Shown here piece by piece: positions 18,801 through 28,604 of a stretch of 64,000 nt of DNA. How positions within the stretch are numbered: the stretch's first letter is position 1; every line of letters begins with the position of its first letter. The notes below the pieces were generated by a model. The model had not been told where the DNA came from. It made no database searches and was given only the letters and a program-made list of their open reading frames with translations. Source of the stretch: JAGTVG01 sp963820995 (GTDB lineage Bacteria; Bacteroidota; Bacteroidia; Cytophagales; Cyclobacteriaceae). The stretch covers positions 124,001 to 188,000 of the forward strand of contig CAWGCL010000004.1 of NCBI GenBank assembly GCA_963820995.1. The letters run 5' to 3'. A program made the position numbers and the translations under genes.

Positions 18801-19037
18801 AAAGAGAGGGTTTTATTGGGTACCAGACAACGTCTGCGTCCGGTGTTAATAACCGCTGGTGCCGCGGCATTGGGATTTTTGCCTATGGCATTTTCACAAT
18901 CGACTGGAGCAGAGGTTCAGCGGCCTCTGGCTACTGTAGTTATCGGGGGCTTAATTACAGCTACCTTTTTAACAATGATTGTGCTACCGGTTTTATATTG
19001 TTTGTTTACGAAAAAAAAGGAAAATGTTAATTGCTAG
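15899..19037 (+). CDS. CusA/CzcA-type heavy-metal RND efflux pump (frameshifted)
   Basis: Two frames (15899-18058 and 17961-19037) give one protein of about 1045 residues, the normal length for HME-RND pumps. Signatures include the N-terminal FIIEFSVRNKLIIFLFVLSL, the GAVPDITNNQVQVIT block, LGAIDFGIIIDGAVIIVEF in the transmembrane helix that carries the proton-relay acidic residues, and a second membrane bundle before the C-terminus. The break near 18020-18030 becomes IKSFISEIQGAADITVEQ when bridged and is probably an indel in GATAAAATCA. The protein is the inner-membrane pump of a tripartite exporter for Cu+/Ag+ or Zn2+/Co2+/Cd2+; the metal cannot be assigned. The next gene overlaps it by 14 bp, and the periplasmic adaptor gene follows that. 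Confidence 0.92.
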
Positions 19038-20235
19038 AAATTTAGGTTTATATCTGTTAATTTTTCTTTGTTATCGGAGTCCTTTATTTGCGCAACAGCA
19101 GAAGATTTCATTTAATGATATGTGGGCTATAGCTCTCGATCAGAATATTCAGATTAAGAACGCTGAACTACTGGTAGAAAAATCTGGCAAAATGGGAAAA
19201 ACTGCCTGGGATTTTGGGAGCCTCGATTTTGATTTTACCCGGGGGCAGCAAAACTCGGAGCAGGTTGATAATATGCTATAATTTGAACAAGGTTTGGGTG
19301 CTCCTTTTACAATATCCGCCACCAGGAAATATTATAAATCTGAGCAGGCCTTTTTAAATAACAGTGCATCATTGATCAACAAAGAGATTAAAAAGCAACT
19401 CAGATCAAATTATTATAATTGGTTATATGAATATCAACTCATTGGCATACTAGATAGCAGCATTTTAATATATCAGAAATCTGCTGATTTCGCCAGCCTG
19501 CAATATCAGACAGGTGAGTCAAACCTATTATCAAAAGTGGTATTATCCTCCGAAGTGCAAAGACTGATTATCCGAAGAGATCTGCATTTAGTGAATTTGA
19601 ATACCATTCAGAATGAAATACAAACCATCTTGAATACAGATAGGATATATATTCCTGAAGAAACTGAATTAAATAAATTATTACTCGTTATACCAGTAGA
19701 CAGCACATTATATTCCCTCGACTCTATTCCGGAAGTTATGGCCCAACGGTCTCATTGGGATGCAATGGACAGATACTATAAACTGGAAAAATCAAAGATC
19801 AGTCCGAGCCTTTCTGCTGGATATTACAATCAGGAAATAGATCAAATAACTGGTTATCAGGGTTGGCGGGTAGGATTATCTTTTCCTCTTCTTTTCATGC
19901 CACAAAAGGCCCGGAGCCAGGCTGCGTATATAGAGTTATCGCGAGCGGAAAACCAATATCTATATCAGAAAATGAAGGTAGAACGAGAAATTGAAAGTCT
20001 GCTGGCAAAGTATGAACAATTAAAGAAAAGTATTCGATACTATGAGGATCAAAGATTAAGTAGCGCAAATCTAATTGTTCAGAATGCGAGTATGCTATAT
20101 ACCTCAGGTTCGATTGGTTATATTGAATATGTACAAAATCTGACTACTGCAAGGCAGATCATGGAAGATTATATACAATTAATCAATGAACACAATCAAT
20201 TGGTAATTGACTTGTATTACTATCTTGATTTTTAA
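19024..20235 (+). CDS. TolC-like outer-membrane efflux protein (in-frame stop)
   Basis: The ATG at 19024 overlaps the pump gene. A signal peptide ends near LFAQQQ, and the protein of about 403 residues has the two long-helix repeats of outer-membrane efflux factors (AQQQKISFNDMWAIALDQN at the front; LSRAENQYLYQKMKVEREIE and YTSGSIGYIEYVQNL in the second half). It is shorter than E. coli CusC but normal for Bacteroidota. At codon 86 a TAA (19279-19281) interrupts the frame, and the same frame then continues LGAPFTISATRKYY. This is a point stop, not a shift, so it could be a base error, suppression or real loss. A TTG at 19294 is not a plausible true start because half the first repeat would be lost. 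Confidence 0.82.
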
Positions 20236-20239
20236 AAAT

Positions 20240-21373
20240 ATGAAAAACAGATATCAAACCATTTTAATACTATTAATCCTAGGGTATTTTATTTCCTGCC
20301 ATCCAAAGGAAAAAATATCAGAAGAATCTTTTGTTGAATCAATTGATCTGGATATTTCGGTGTCAAACGAGCAGGCAAAAGCTATGGGCCTGGAATTTGG
20401 AAAATTACAAAATTTACTGTTATCTAATTCGGTAGAATGTAATGGATACCTTGATACACCACCTCAATATAAGGCAAAGATCAGTTCGATTGTATCAGGA
20501 AAAGTTGTAAAAATTAATTTTCTGGTTGGAGATTATGTTGAAAAGGGTAAAGAAATTATTCGCCTGGAAAGTATTGAATTTCTTGAGATCCAAAAAAATT
20601 ATATTTCTGTTAAAGGCAATCTGAAATATTTGGAAGATAATTATTTGCGACAAAAATTATTATCTGAACAAAATGTGAATGCAAAAAAAGTTTTCTTAAA
20701 AGCTGAGAGAGATTATTTTTCAGCCAAGGCTGAATTTGAATTCATAAGCGGGAAACTGGATATACTTAATGCGCCAAAAAAGGAAATTGAGAAGGGAAAT
20801 ATTTCACCATTCCTAAGTATTCGATCAACTATCAATGGATATCTGACACATCTTAACACTGTTATGGGAGAATTTGTCGATGTGGAGGATATTATTGCCG
20901 AGATAATAAATCCAGAACATTTGCATGCCGAATTGAATATATATGAAAAAGATGCTGCAAAAATAAAAAAGGGTCAGAAAGTTGAGATTTCGACTAGAAT
21001 GGATACTTCAATAATTTTGGGTGAAATCTTTTTGATTGGAAAAGAATTCGATCAAAATTCAAGGTCTATACCTATTCATGTACACTTTCCTGAGAATAGA
21101 TATTTATTACCGGGCATGTATATTGAAGGCAAAATTCTATTGGAGGAAAAATATCATCTTGCTATTCCCCAGGAAGGTATCATAAGAGATGAACAAAGGT
21201 CTTTTATTTACACATTGATGGAAACTCAAAATGATGCTTATATATTGAGGAGGAATTCGGTGACTACAGGGGAGGAGAAAAATGGAATGGTAGCATTACA
21301 ATTTCCAGATGAGGTTGACACTAGTAAATTGGTGGCCATAAAGGGTGTGTATTATCTATCCGGGGTAAACTAA
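20240..21373 (+). CDS. CusB/CzcB-type periplasmic adaptor lipoprotein
   Basis: This membrane-fusion protein has about 377 residues starting at ATG 20240, which best fits the lipobox LILGYFISC (Cys about residue 18). An upstream in-frame ATG at 20207 would put a charged tail before the signal peptide. Domains in order are a barrel-sandwich half (YKAKISSIVSGKVVKINF), a helical hairpin (about 125-175), the second lipoyl half (IRSTINGYLTHLNTVMGEFV), a beta-barrel and a membrane-proximal domain. It joins the RND pump to the TolC-like channel. It is the last gene of the operon and overlaps no other gene. A short stem (AAGAAT/ATTCTT, 21414-21428) after it is too weak to call a terminator. Confidence 0.88.
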   Translation: MKNRYQTILILLILGYFISCHPKEKISEESFVESIDLDISVSNEQAKAMGLEFGKLQNLLLSNSVECNGYLDTPPQYKAKISSIVSGKVVKINFLVGDYVEKGKEIIRLESIEFLEIQKNYISVKGNLKYLEDNYLRQKLLSEQNVNAKKVFLKAERDYFSAKAEFEFISGKLDILNAPKKEIEKGNISPFLSIRSTINGYLTHLNTVMGEFVDVEDIIAEIINPEHLHAELNIYEKDAAKIKKGQKVEISTRMDTSIILGEIFLIGKEFDQNSRSIPIHVHFPENRYLLPGMYIEGKILLEEKYHLAIPQEGIIRDEQRSFIYTLMETQNDAYILRRNSVTTGEEKNGMVALQFPDEVDTSKLVAIKGVYYLSGVN

Positions 21374-21467
21374 AATGATGGATTATAACTTGCTATTTTA
21401 GACATACAATAGAAAGAATTTCATTCTTAAAATTATTTTACCAAGGTTCGCAAATTCGAAATCCTGA

Positions 21468-21851
21468 TCAATCTAATAAAAAACTAAATTTTTTCTCTCT
21501 GTGAACAGTATCCAGTGAAAAGGGGGGCATACAAATGGACCAGTAAATAGCAGGAAAATCATAAGGATTGGTATATTTAACTCTGCCTCCTTTTTTGGCC
21601 AGAAAAGATTCTCCTTCTTTTACTTCAACTTTTTCTCCATCAATAAATACTAATATGCGACCTGAGTTCATTAAAATAAACTCATCAAATTCGGGACTTT
21701 GGTAGGGTTCATTCCACCTGGGGGGGATCTCCATCCGGGATATACTGCAATGGGGGTATTTATTACTAACATTTCCAAAATGTTCCTGAATCAATTTCAA
21801 GTCTTCTGTTGGAACTATAAAAGGATCGTCCTCTTTTATGTAGTTTTTCAT
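21468..21851 (-). CDS. Small cupin-domain protein
   Basis: This 127-residue protein is a single cupin barrel: the first motif region is EIPPRWNEPYQSPEFDEFILMNS and the second is GESFLAKKGGRVKYTNPYDFPAIYW. The usual metal-binding His/Glu set is degenerate (E at FDEF, no clear HxH), so metal binding is doubtful. Its function is unknown; such proteins bind small ligands or isomerise sugars. It is cytoplasmic. It lies 46 bp after the SpoU methyltransferase gene on the same strand and converges with the efflux operon. Confidence 0.7.
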   Translation of the reverse strand: MKNYIKEDDPFIVPTEDLKLIQEHFGNVSNKYPHCSISRMEIPPRWNEPYQSPEFDEFILMNSGRILVFIDGEKVEVKEGESFLAKKGGRVKYTNPYDFPAIYWSICMPPFSLDTVHREKKFSFLLD

Positions 21852-21897
21852 ACCTGTATGGATTTCAATATTTGATTAAAATCATATTTAAAAATAA

Positions 21898-22434
21898 TTA
21901 ATCTTTTTCAATTTTCTGCTTTGAAAGAATATCCCATACAACAATCCCAATGCTAACCGATATATTAAGAGAGTGCTTCGTTCCGAACTGCCGGATCTCA
22001 ACAACTTCATCAGCTAGTTGTATTACTTCTTCATTCACTCCTGAGATTTCATTGCCAAAAACCAGGGCCAGCTTGTTACTCCCCGGTGTATATTTATCCA
22101 GGAAAAAACTATCATCCGCTTGCTCAATGGCAATGATCTTAAATCCATTATTTTTTAGACTTTTTACAACCTGAATTACATCTTCATTATATTCCCAATC
22201 TACCGATTCAGTTGCTCCGAGAGCGGTTTTATTGATCTCCCTGTGTGGCGGGGTGCCGGTAATTCCACACAAGTATATTTTTTCGAGTGCAAAGGCATCT
22301 GATGTTCTAAATGCGGAACCTACATTATTCAGACTCCGTACATCATCAAGAATGATTCTTATAGGATTTTTTTTAATTTCTTTAAACTCATCCACTGATA
22401 ACCTGTTCAGTTCTTCGTTCTTCAGTTTTTTCAT
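21898..22434 (-). CDS. SpoU/TrmH-family RNA 2'-O-methyltransferase
   Basis: This 178-residue protein has all three SPOUT motifs: IRIILDDVRSLNNVGSAFRTSD (motif 1, residues about 26-46), LALVFGNEISGVNEEVI (motif 2) and VEIRQFGTKHSLNISVSIGI (motif 3, the knot that binds S-adenosylmethionine). It methylates ribose 2'-OH groups in tRNA or rRNA, probably tRNA; the target nucleotide is not readable. It has no N-terminal RNA-binding extension, as in short TrmL/TrmH-like enzymes. It is divergent from mutS across a 270-bp region holding two inverted repeats and a possible -7 element. Confidence 0.9.
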   Translation of the reverse strand: MKKLKNEELNRLSVDEFKEIKKNPIRIILDDVRSLNNVGSAFRTSDAFALEKIYLCGITGTPPHREINKTALGATESVDWEYNEDVIQVVKSLKNNGFKIIAIEQADDSFFLDKYTPGSNKLALVFGNEISGVNEEVIQLADEVVEIRQFGTKHSLNISVSIGIVVWDILSKQKIEKD

Positions 22435-22511
22435 TTATTTAAAATCTATAAATCATAAGTATTTTTAACCTGCATACCATCTGTTAACCTGTCTTTTTAA
22501 TTAATGATTTG

Positions 22512-22543
22512 TCGATAATAAATTAATACAATTTATCAATCGA
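22512..22543. repeat. Imperfect inverted repeat upstream of the SpoU gene
   Basis: TCGATAATAAATT (22512-22524) pairs with AATTTATCAATCGA (22530-22543) with one bulge and a 5-base loop. It is AT-rich. It lies between the divergent SpoU and mutS genes, within the probable 5' leader of the SpoU transcript. It could be a DNA operator or an RNA hairpin. Confidence 0.35.
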
Positions 22544-22551
22544 AAAAATCC

Positions 22552-22574
22552 AGAAAAACGGCATACGTTTTTCT
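22552..22574. repeat. Perfect 9-bp hairpin next to the SpoU promoter
   Basis: AGAAAAACG (22552-22560), loop GCATA, then CGTTTTTCT (22566-22574). The stem sits immediately downstream of the possible minus-strand -7 element at 22578-22585, so it would form the very 5' end of the SpoU mRNA, or act as an operator at the start site. Confidence 0.4.
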
Positions 22575-22577
22575 TTA

Positions 22578-22585
22578 CAAAAGTA
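22578..22585 (-). promoter_or_regulatory. Possible -7 element for the SpoU gene
   Basis: The minus strand reads TACTTTTG, a perfect TAnnTTTG. A TTTTCG about 18 bp upstream could serve as the -33 element. It implies a 5' leader of about 135 bases. Confidence 0.4.
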
Positions 22586-22704
22586 TGGATATGGATACTG
22601 AGACGAAAATTATTTAAATTAGAATATTAAATTCAAGCCGAAATTTTTAATAAAAAATTAGAGTTAAATTAGCAAATAAAATCTCCGTTAATAGAACAGC
22701 TTTT

Positions 22705-25317
22705 ATGGTAAAGAGCAAATCCAGTGATAAAGAAACCCCATTGATGAAGCAGTATAATGCCATAAAGGCTAAATATCCTGGAGCATTGCTTTTATTCAGA
22801 GTTGGCGATTTTTATGAGACATTTGGAGAAGATGCCATCAGGGCCAGCAAAGTCTTGGACATAGTGCTTACAAAAAGGGCAAATGGGAAAGCTTCCCATA
22901 TAGAGCTGGCTGGATTCCCCCACCATGCCCTGGACTCATATTTGCCCAAATTGGTCAGGTACGGATTCCGGGTAGCCATCTGTGACCAGCTTGAAGATCC
23001 TAAATCTGTCAAAGGAATTGTAAAAAGAGGAGTTACGGAGTTGGTAACACCAGGAGTTTCATTAAATGATAACGTTCTTGATAAACAAAGCAACAATTAT
23101 CTGGCATCAGTATTTTTTAATAATAATGAAGCTGGTGTAGCTTTCCTGGATGTATCAACCGGTGAGTTTTCTTTATCTACCGGATCACATATTTATATTG
23201 AAAACCTGGTTCAGAGTTTTAGCCCTTCAGAAATTTTATATCCAAGACCCCAAAGAGCAATTTTTACCGAAAAATTCGGTGAAAAGTGTATTCAGTATGG
23301 ACAAGAAGATTGGATCTATACAGTAGAATATGGATACGAAAAACTGATCCGGCATTTTAAAACCAGTTCACTTAAAGGATTCGGAGTCGAAAATTTAAAG
23401 GAAGGCATAATAGCCGCAGGCGCCATCCTGCATTACCTCGAAGAAACAGAACACAAAGAGATCAGTCATATAAGTTCCATTTCAAGGATTGAAGAAGACA
23501 AATATGTTTGGCTCGATAAATTTACTATCCGTAATCTCGAATTAATTTCTCCCCAACAGGAGGATGGGATTCCCTTGATTGAGGTCTTAGATAATACATC
23601 TACTCCTATGGGAGCAAGAATTCTAAGGAAGTGGCTGCTGTTTCCATTAAAAGACCTAGATACGATTAACGATAGGCTGGAAATTGTCGAATCTCTGAAT
23701 AAACATGATTCCCTCCACGACAAGATCCTGACCAATTTAAAAGCCATTGGGGACCTGGAGCGTCTGATATCAAAAGTAGCCGTAAGACGGATCAATCCAC
23801 GGGAATTAAACCATTTGAAAAAGGCCATTCAGTATACCCAGCCGATTAAAGAGATACTTAAAAAATCCAAACAATCCTGTCTTGTCTCAATATCAGAAAA
23901 ACTGCATTCCTGTAAATCACTGCTTGAACGCATTGAACATGACTTAAAGGATGATGCCCCTATGTTATCTAATCAGGGGGGAATTATCAAAGACGATGTT
24001 CATGAAGAACTTGATGAATTAAGAAAAATTTCTTTTTCAGGAAAGGACTATTTGTTGCAGATCCAGAAAAGAGAAACGGAAAAAACAGGGATATCTTCTT
24101 TAAAGATAGCATATAATAAAGTTTTTGGATACTATCTGGAAGTGACCAATGTACATAAAGATAAAGTCCCCCAGGAATGGATCAGGAAACAGACACTTGT
24201 CAATGCCGAGAGATATATCACGGAAGAATTAAAATCCTATGAGGAAAAAATTCTGAATGCTGAAGAAAAGATAATCCAGATCGAGTTGAAGTTGTTTAAT
24301 GACCTGGTATCATTTGCCAGTCAATATATAAATGAAATCCAGGAAAATGCAAGACAGCTTGCCAGTCTCGATTGTCTGTCGTCCTTCGCCCAGATTGCTA
24401 AAAAGAACAATTACATTAAACCGCTAGTAAATGATTCTACAAACCTGATTGTGAAGAATGGACGGCACCCGGTCATTGAACATCAGCTTCCTCCGGGAGA
24501 ATCTTTTATCCCAAACGATATTTATCTTAATAACGATTCCCAACAGATCCTGATTATAACAGGTCCCAATATGTCTGGGAAATCAGCATTATTGAGGCAA
24601 GTCGCCCTGATTTGTTTAATGGCACAAATGGGATCATATGTTCCGGCTTCAAGTGCTGAAATCGGGATTGTGGATAAGGTATTCACAAGAGTTGGGGCTT
24701 CCGATAATCTTTCACGGGGAGAATCTACTTTTATGGTTGAAATGACCGAAACAGCAAGTATTCTCAATAACCTTAGCAATCGCAGTTTGGTCCTGATGGA
24801 TGAAATTGGCAGAGGTACAGCAACTTATGATGGAGTGTCCATTGCATGGTCGATTGTGGAATATTTGCAGAGCCATCCTAAATACAGGGTAAAAACCTTG
24901 TTTGCTACTCATTACCATGAGTTAAATCAATTGGCTGAGGATTATCCGGGAATTAAAAATTACAATGTATCCGTAAAGGAGATTGGGAATAAAATACTTT
25001 TTCTACGGAAATTGGAAGAAGGGGGAAGTGAGCACAGCTTTGGAATCCATGTGGCCCAGATGGCGGGAATGCCAAATCAAATTGTGATCAGGTCAAATGA
25101 GATACTTAAACATCTTGAAAAGGAAAAATTGAAGGAAGAAACGAAAAAATCACTAGATTCGGTTCCAAAGCAGAATTTCCAGTTAAGTTTATTTGAAGCG
25201 GATCCAAAATTTGAGAAAGTAAAAGAATTATTGGATAATATTGACATAAATACCGTATCACCGGTTGAAGCCTTACTCAAATTAAATGAGGTCAAAAATG
25301 TACTGAAAGGTAAATAA
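22705..25317 (+). CDS. mutS: DNA mismatch repair protein MutS
   Basis: This 870-residue protein has the full MutS1 layout. The mismatch-recognition domain carries the FxE motif in VGDFYETFGEDA near residue 36. It is followed by the connector and lever/clamp domains (about 265-540) and the ATPase with Walker A GPNMSGKS (620-627), LSRGESTFMVEM (signature region), Walker B LVLMDEIGRGT and the FATHYHEL switch. The C-terminal tail (FQLSLFEADPKFEKVKELL) is the usual dimerisation/MutL-contact tail. It recognises base mismatches and small loops after replication and recruits MutL. The frame is intact, in contrast to many neighbours. A TPR gene follows after 12 bp. Confidence 0.97.
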   Translation: MVKSKSSDKETPLMKQYNAIKAKYPGALLLFRVGDFYETFGEDAIRASKVLDIVLTKRANGKASHIELAGFPHHALDSYLPKLVRYGFRVAICDQLEDPKSVKGIVKRGVTELVTPGVSLNDNVLDKQSNNYLASVFFNNNEAGVAFLDVSTGEFSLSTGSHIYIENLVQSFSPSEILYPRPQRAIFTEKFGEKCIQYGQEDWIYTVEYGYEKLIRHFKTSSLKGFGVENLKEGIIAAGAILHYLEETEHKEISHISSISRIEEDKYVWLDKFTIRNLELISPQQEDGIPLIEVLDNTSTPMGARILRKWLLFPLKDLDTINDRLEIVESLNKHDSLHDKILTNLKAIGDLERLISKVAVRRINPRELNHLKKAIQYTQPIKEILKKSKQSCLVSISEKLHSCKSLLERIEHDLKDDAPMLSNQGGIIKDDVHEELDELRKISFSGKDYLLQIQKRETEKTGISSLKIAYNKVFGYYLEVTNVHKDKVPQEWIRKQTLVNAERYITEELKSYEEKILNAEEKIIQIELKLFNDLVSFASQYINEIQENARQLASLDCLSSFAQIAKKNNYIKPLVNDSTNLIVKNGRHPVIEHQLPPGESFIPNDIYLNNDSQQILIITGPNMSGKSALLRQVALICLMAQMGSYVPASSAEIGIVDKVFTRVGASDNLSRGESTFMVEMTETASILNNLSNRSLVLMDEIGRGTATYDGVSIAWSIVEYLQSHPKYRVKTLFATHYHELNQLAEDYPGIKNYNVSVKEIGNKILFLRKLEEGGSEHSFGIHVAQMAGMPNQIVIRSNEILKHLEKEKLKEETKKSLDSVPKQNFQLSLFEADPKFEKVKELLDNIDINTVSPVEALLKLNEVKNVLKGK

Positions 25318-25329
25318 AAACTTGAAGCT

Positions 25330-26560
25330 ATGTTAAGGAAAGTAATACTGTTAGCAGCCGTTCAAATCATTTTACTGTGGTTACCTGCTAAGACTCAACC
25401 TATGTCTGTTCAATATTATAATATGGGACAGGAATCAATCCTGCAAGGTGATCTTTTAAATGCTGAAGCCCAATTTACACGTGCAATAGAATTAAACGAA
25501 AATTATGCAGATGCCTACGCGCAACGGGGTTGGGTCAGGTGGTTTTCGAATAGAGCAGGTCTTGCTTTAAAGGATTATAATAAGGCTATATCTTTGAAAC
25601 CTGAAATAATTACAACAAAAAATCTCAGGAATGTTTTTAAGCAATTATTCGAAGACTATAATGAAATCATCGACGATTTCGATTATACAATTACCATTGA
25701 TACGAGTGAATATAAAGCCTATGATGGGAAGGAATTTATAGATCTTGTGGCGGGAGATCCTTTCAAAAAACTTGACGAATATGAACTTGAATTAAGAAAT
25801 GATCCTGAAAATTACCTGCTTACGATCAGAACGGCCCTTGCTGAATTTTATGTTCATAATTATGGGAACGCTATTAGAATTATGTACTAGAGCCATTCAA
25901 GCCAATCCAAATGGACAATGGCCTTTTTTTATCAGGGGAAATGCTTATGCGATGATCAATGACCTGAGCCAAAGCCTGAAAGATTATTATTCATTTGAAA
26001 AAATCGACAATGATTTTCCGGTATTGTATTTAAACAGAGGCATTGTTAATGTAAATATGAACAATAGATACCAGGCAATGGAAGATTTTAATATGGCCTT
26101 GAAACTAAGACCAGATCTTTATGAAGCTAAATATTTCAAAGGAAAGATGTTGGGTGAAAACGGTAAATATGATGAAGCTATAGATCTATTGACTGAAGTA
26201 ATATCTAATGATCCAGGTGATCTTGGGGCCTTGATACATCGGGGATTATATTCCAAAAAGATAAACAATTACATAGAAGCATTAACTGATTATGATGTGG
26301 TCATTAAAAATGAAACAGGAATTGCAAAAGCCTATCATAATAGGGGGAATCTAAGAGTAATGATCAAGGATTTTAATGGAGCTATGGAAGATTTTAATGA
26401 AGCTATTTCGGTTGATGAGAATTTATCCATCACCTATTTCAACAGAGGCGTACTTAATATCCTGATGGGTTATCCACTTGAAGGATGCATGGATATACAA
26501 AAGAGCCGTGAACTTGGGTATGAAGAAGCTATGGATAAAGTTGATCTATATTGTAATTGA
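25330..26560 (+). CDS. Secreted TPR protein (frameshifted)
   Basis: Two frames (25330-25890 and 25799-26560) combine into about 409 residues. A signal peptide (residues 1-22) is followed by tetratricopeptide repeats over the whole length: AEAQFTRAIELNENYADAYA, LYLNRGIVNVNMNNRYQAM, DEAIDLLTEVISNDPGDLGA and others. Bridging near 25870 joins NYGNAI to ELCTRAIQANPNG, a canonical repeat, so the shift is an artefact or a recent mutation. There are about eight repeats and no enzymatic domain. It probably scaffolds envelope proteins. It lies 12 bp after mutS and may be co-transcribed, though no functional link is evident. Confidence 0.8.
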
Positions 26561-26794
26561 TTTTTAAATTTAATTTTCAGGGATAAGCCCCAGCGAGATT
26601 AAATTGTTTAATATTTCTCAAGAAGTCATTCCCACAGCTGAGTTGATATACATCATTGAATGCGAAATCCAATATCCGTTTGGAGCTAAGGACGTTCATT
26701 GTGCATAAACTCGGAGAGTATGTAGGCAGCCCACACTGCTCTGGTAGGTCTAAGAGCCTTTTCAATGCGTCCGGAAAGTAAAGTTTTAATTTTA

Positions 26795-27589
26795 TTATAA
26801 ATTCTTCCTACTTAATATCAGATTTGAAAGAAGAAATAATATGATTATCCATGAAATTCCAATCACAATAGCCAGGATAGGAATTGTATCCGGAACTTCA
26901 ATGCCGACATATTTTGGGAAAGGAAATACGATTAATTGGTCCATAGCCTTTATTGGGAAGAATTGATCTATCGAATCCGGGAATTGCCATCTTAAAAGAG
27001 GTTCAACCAATAATGGATAAATCAAAACCACAAAAATGGAGATTCCCGTTCGTTTTAGCCAAATACCAACCAAAAGAGCAAAATTCAGATATAGCAATAG
27101 TTCAATGAAATAGCCAAACAGGAATATGGAATGGTCCATCATTTGAACTCCTGTGGTTGTATCGGAATTATTTAGCCCAATTATAAGTCCTGCTGCAAAA
27201 ACAACCAACAATGAAACCAAAGAAATAAGAAGTATCAAAAGAAGTTTTGAAACAATAAATTCAAACCTTGTCAATCCATTGATCAGGTTTAGCCGAATGG
27301 TATTATATTGAAATTCATTCGTTATCGCTATAATGATATAAATCCCGAGCAAGATCTTAAAGAATCCAGATATATAGGTTATGTTATGCCAGACATCAGG
27401 AAACTGTAGAAGTGGGACTAGACTTAAATCAATATCACCATACTGGTTATCACTGTAATCAATAGAACCTGCAAGATCCTGAAGGTTAAACAATACAGTA
27501 ATAAGAAAGAAGTAGTGCATTCCCAGAATTACCCAGAATCCGGGATATGTCCAGTTTTTTTGAATCTCCAATTTAAATAACCGCATCAT
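26795..27589 (-). CDS. ABC-2 type transporter permease
   Basis: This 264-residue protein has six predicted membrane segments (for example FWVILGMHYFFLITVLF, ILLGIYIIIAI and LLILLISLVSLLVVFAAGLI). The cytoplasmic stretch ITNEFQYNTIRLNLINGLTR between segments is the typical coupling region of ABC-2 permeases (E...TIR...G.TR). The start codon overlaps the stop of the ATPase gene by 4 bp (ATGA), so the pair is translationally coupled. It exports an unknown substrate; BcrB/NatB-like peptide or ion exporters have this form. Confidence 0.88.
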   Translation of the reverse strand: MMRLFKLEIQKNWTYPGFWVILGMHYFFLITVLFNLQDLAGSIDYSDNQYGDIDLSLVPLLQFPDVWHNITYISGFFKILLGIYIIIAITNEFQYNTIRLNLINGLTRFEFIVSKLLLILLISLVSLLVVFAAGLIIGLNNSDTTTGVQMMDHSIFLFGYFIELLLYLNFALLVGIWLKRTGISIFVVLIYPLLVEPLLRWQFPDSIDQFFPIKAMDQLIVFPFPKYVGIEVPDTIPILAIVIGISWIIILFLLSNLILSRKNL

Positions 27590-28482
27590 TTACCATGATT
27601 TAGAAGTTCCAAAAATTTTGATTCAAGTGTCCCGGCTCTTGACATAAAATGTGTAGGATAAACTCCTTTTTCAATCAGGTATTTATGTAGATCTTTTTTA
27701 GTAGGTCCGGGCAATAGCTTGATGATAAATTTATCACGCATTTTTGTGAGATCTTCAATACCTTTAAATTCAGACAACAGTTGTTGTAGTAATTCTGAAT
27801 CCTCAGCCCATATTTCAATTTGTTCCTCCCCTTCAAGGATCTGATCCACGGGTCCGTCAAATATCTTCTTTCCTTTTTCCAATACTGCTACATGTGAACA
27901 TATTTTCTGCACTTCATCCAATAAATGACTGGCAAGAAAAATGGTGGTCCCTCCTGAGGCGACTTCAAGAATCAGATTTCTAATGTCGGCGATCCCCTGA
28001 GGATCCATACCATTGGTAGGTTCGTCCAGCACAAGTACTTCTGGTTCAGCAACCAATGCAGCACCTAAGGCAAGACGTTGTTTCATCCCGAGAGAATAAG
28101 TTTTAAAGGAACTGTTCTTTCGTTCCGATAATCCCACTTTTTCGAGGATTGAATCAATGCTATCATTTCCTTTTCCTTTGATCCGGGTAACTATCTTCAA
28201 ATTCTGTACGGCAGACAGATAAGGATAAAATGTAGGTAATTCAATAATAGACCCTATTTTGTATAAAGAATCTTTGAGCAGAGTATTATTGAACCATTTG
28301 AATTTTCCTGAAGAGGGGTTAATTATTCCAAGAATCATTCCTAAAGTAGTGGTTTTACCACTTCCATTGGGCCCCAGAATTCCATATACCTGTCCAGAGG
28401 ATATTTCCAGGTCTAAATTTTGTACAGCTTTTATTGCCCCGTAACTTTTGGACAGAGCTGATGTTGTTAATATTATACTCAC
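27586..28482 (-). CDS. ABC transporter ATP-binding protein (CcmA/BcrA-like)
   Basis: This 298-residue nucleotide-binding subunit shows Walker A GPNGSGKTT (about 37-45), a Q-loop region near IIELPTF, the signature YSLGMKQRLALGAAL, Walker B VLVLDEPTNGMDP and the switch histidine in ASHLLDE. The C-terminal extension of about 80 residues is typical of the drug or bacteriocin exporter class. It works with the overlapping permease gene as a dimeric exporter. Confidence 0.93.
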   Translation of the reverse strand: MSIILTTSALSKSYGAIKAVQNLDLEISSGQVYGILGPNGSGKTTTLGMILGIINPSSGKFKWFNNTLLKDSLYKIGSIIELPTFYPYLSAVQNLKIVTRIKGKGNDSIDSILEKVGLSERKNSSFKTYSLGMKQRLALGAALVAEPEVLVLDEPTNGMDPQGIADIRNLILEVASGGTTIFLASHLLDEVQKICSHVAVLEKGKKIFDGPVDQILEGEEQIEIWAEDSELLQQLLSEFKGIEDLTKMRDKFIIKLLPGPTKKDLHKYLIEKGVYPTHFMSRAGTLESKFLELLNHGK

Positions 28483-28604
28483 CTGAAGAATTAAATTTCT
28501 ACCCTAAACTTACGATTAAAACCAGAGGAAAGATACCTTAATTTTTTGGATCCTTTTTTAATCAACAAAAAAAATATCCTATATTCGTAAAAAATACATG
28601 ATTT

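Noticed and set aside
26577..26765. Minus-strand open frame of 62 codons
   Set aside because: It begins without a convincing start, and other frames of the same segment look as protein-like. I report the region as a possible remnant, not as this gene.
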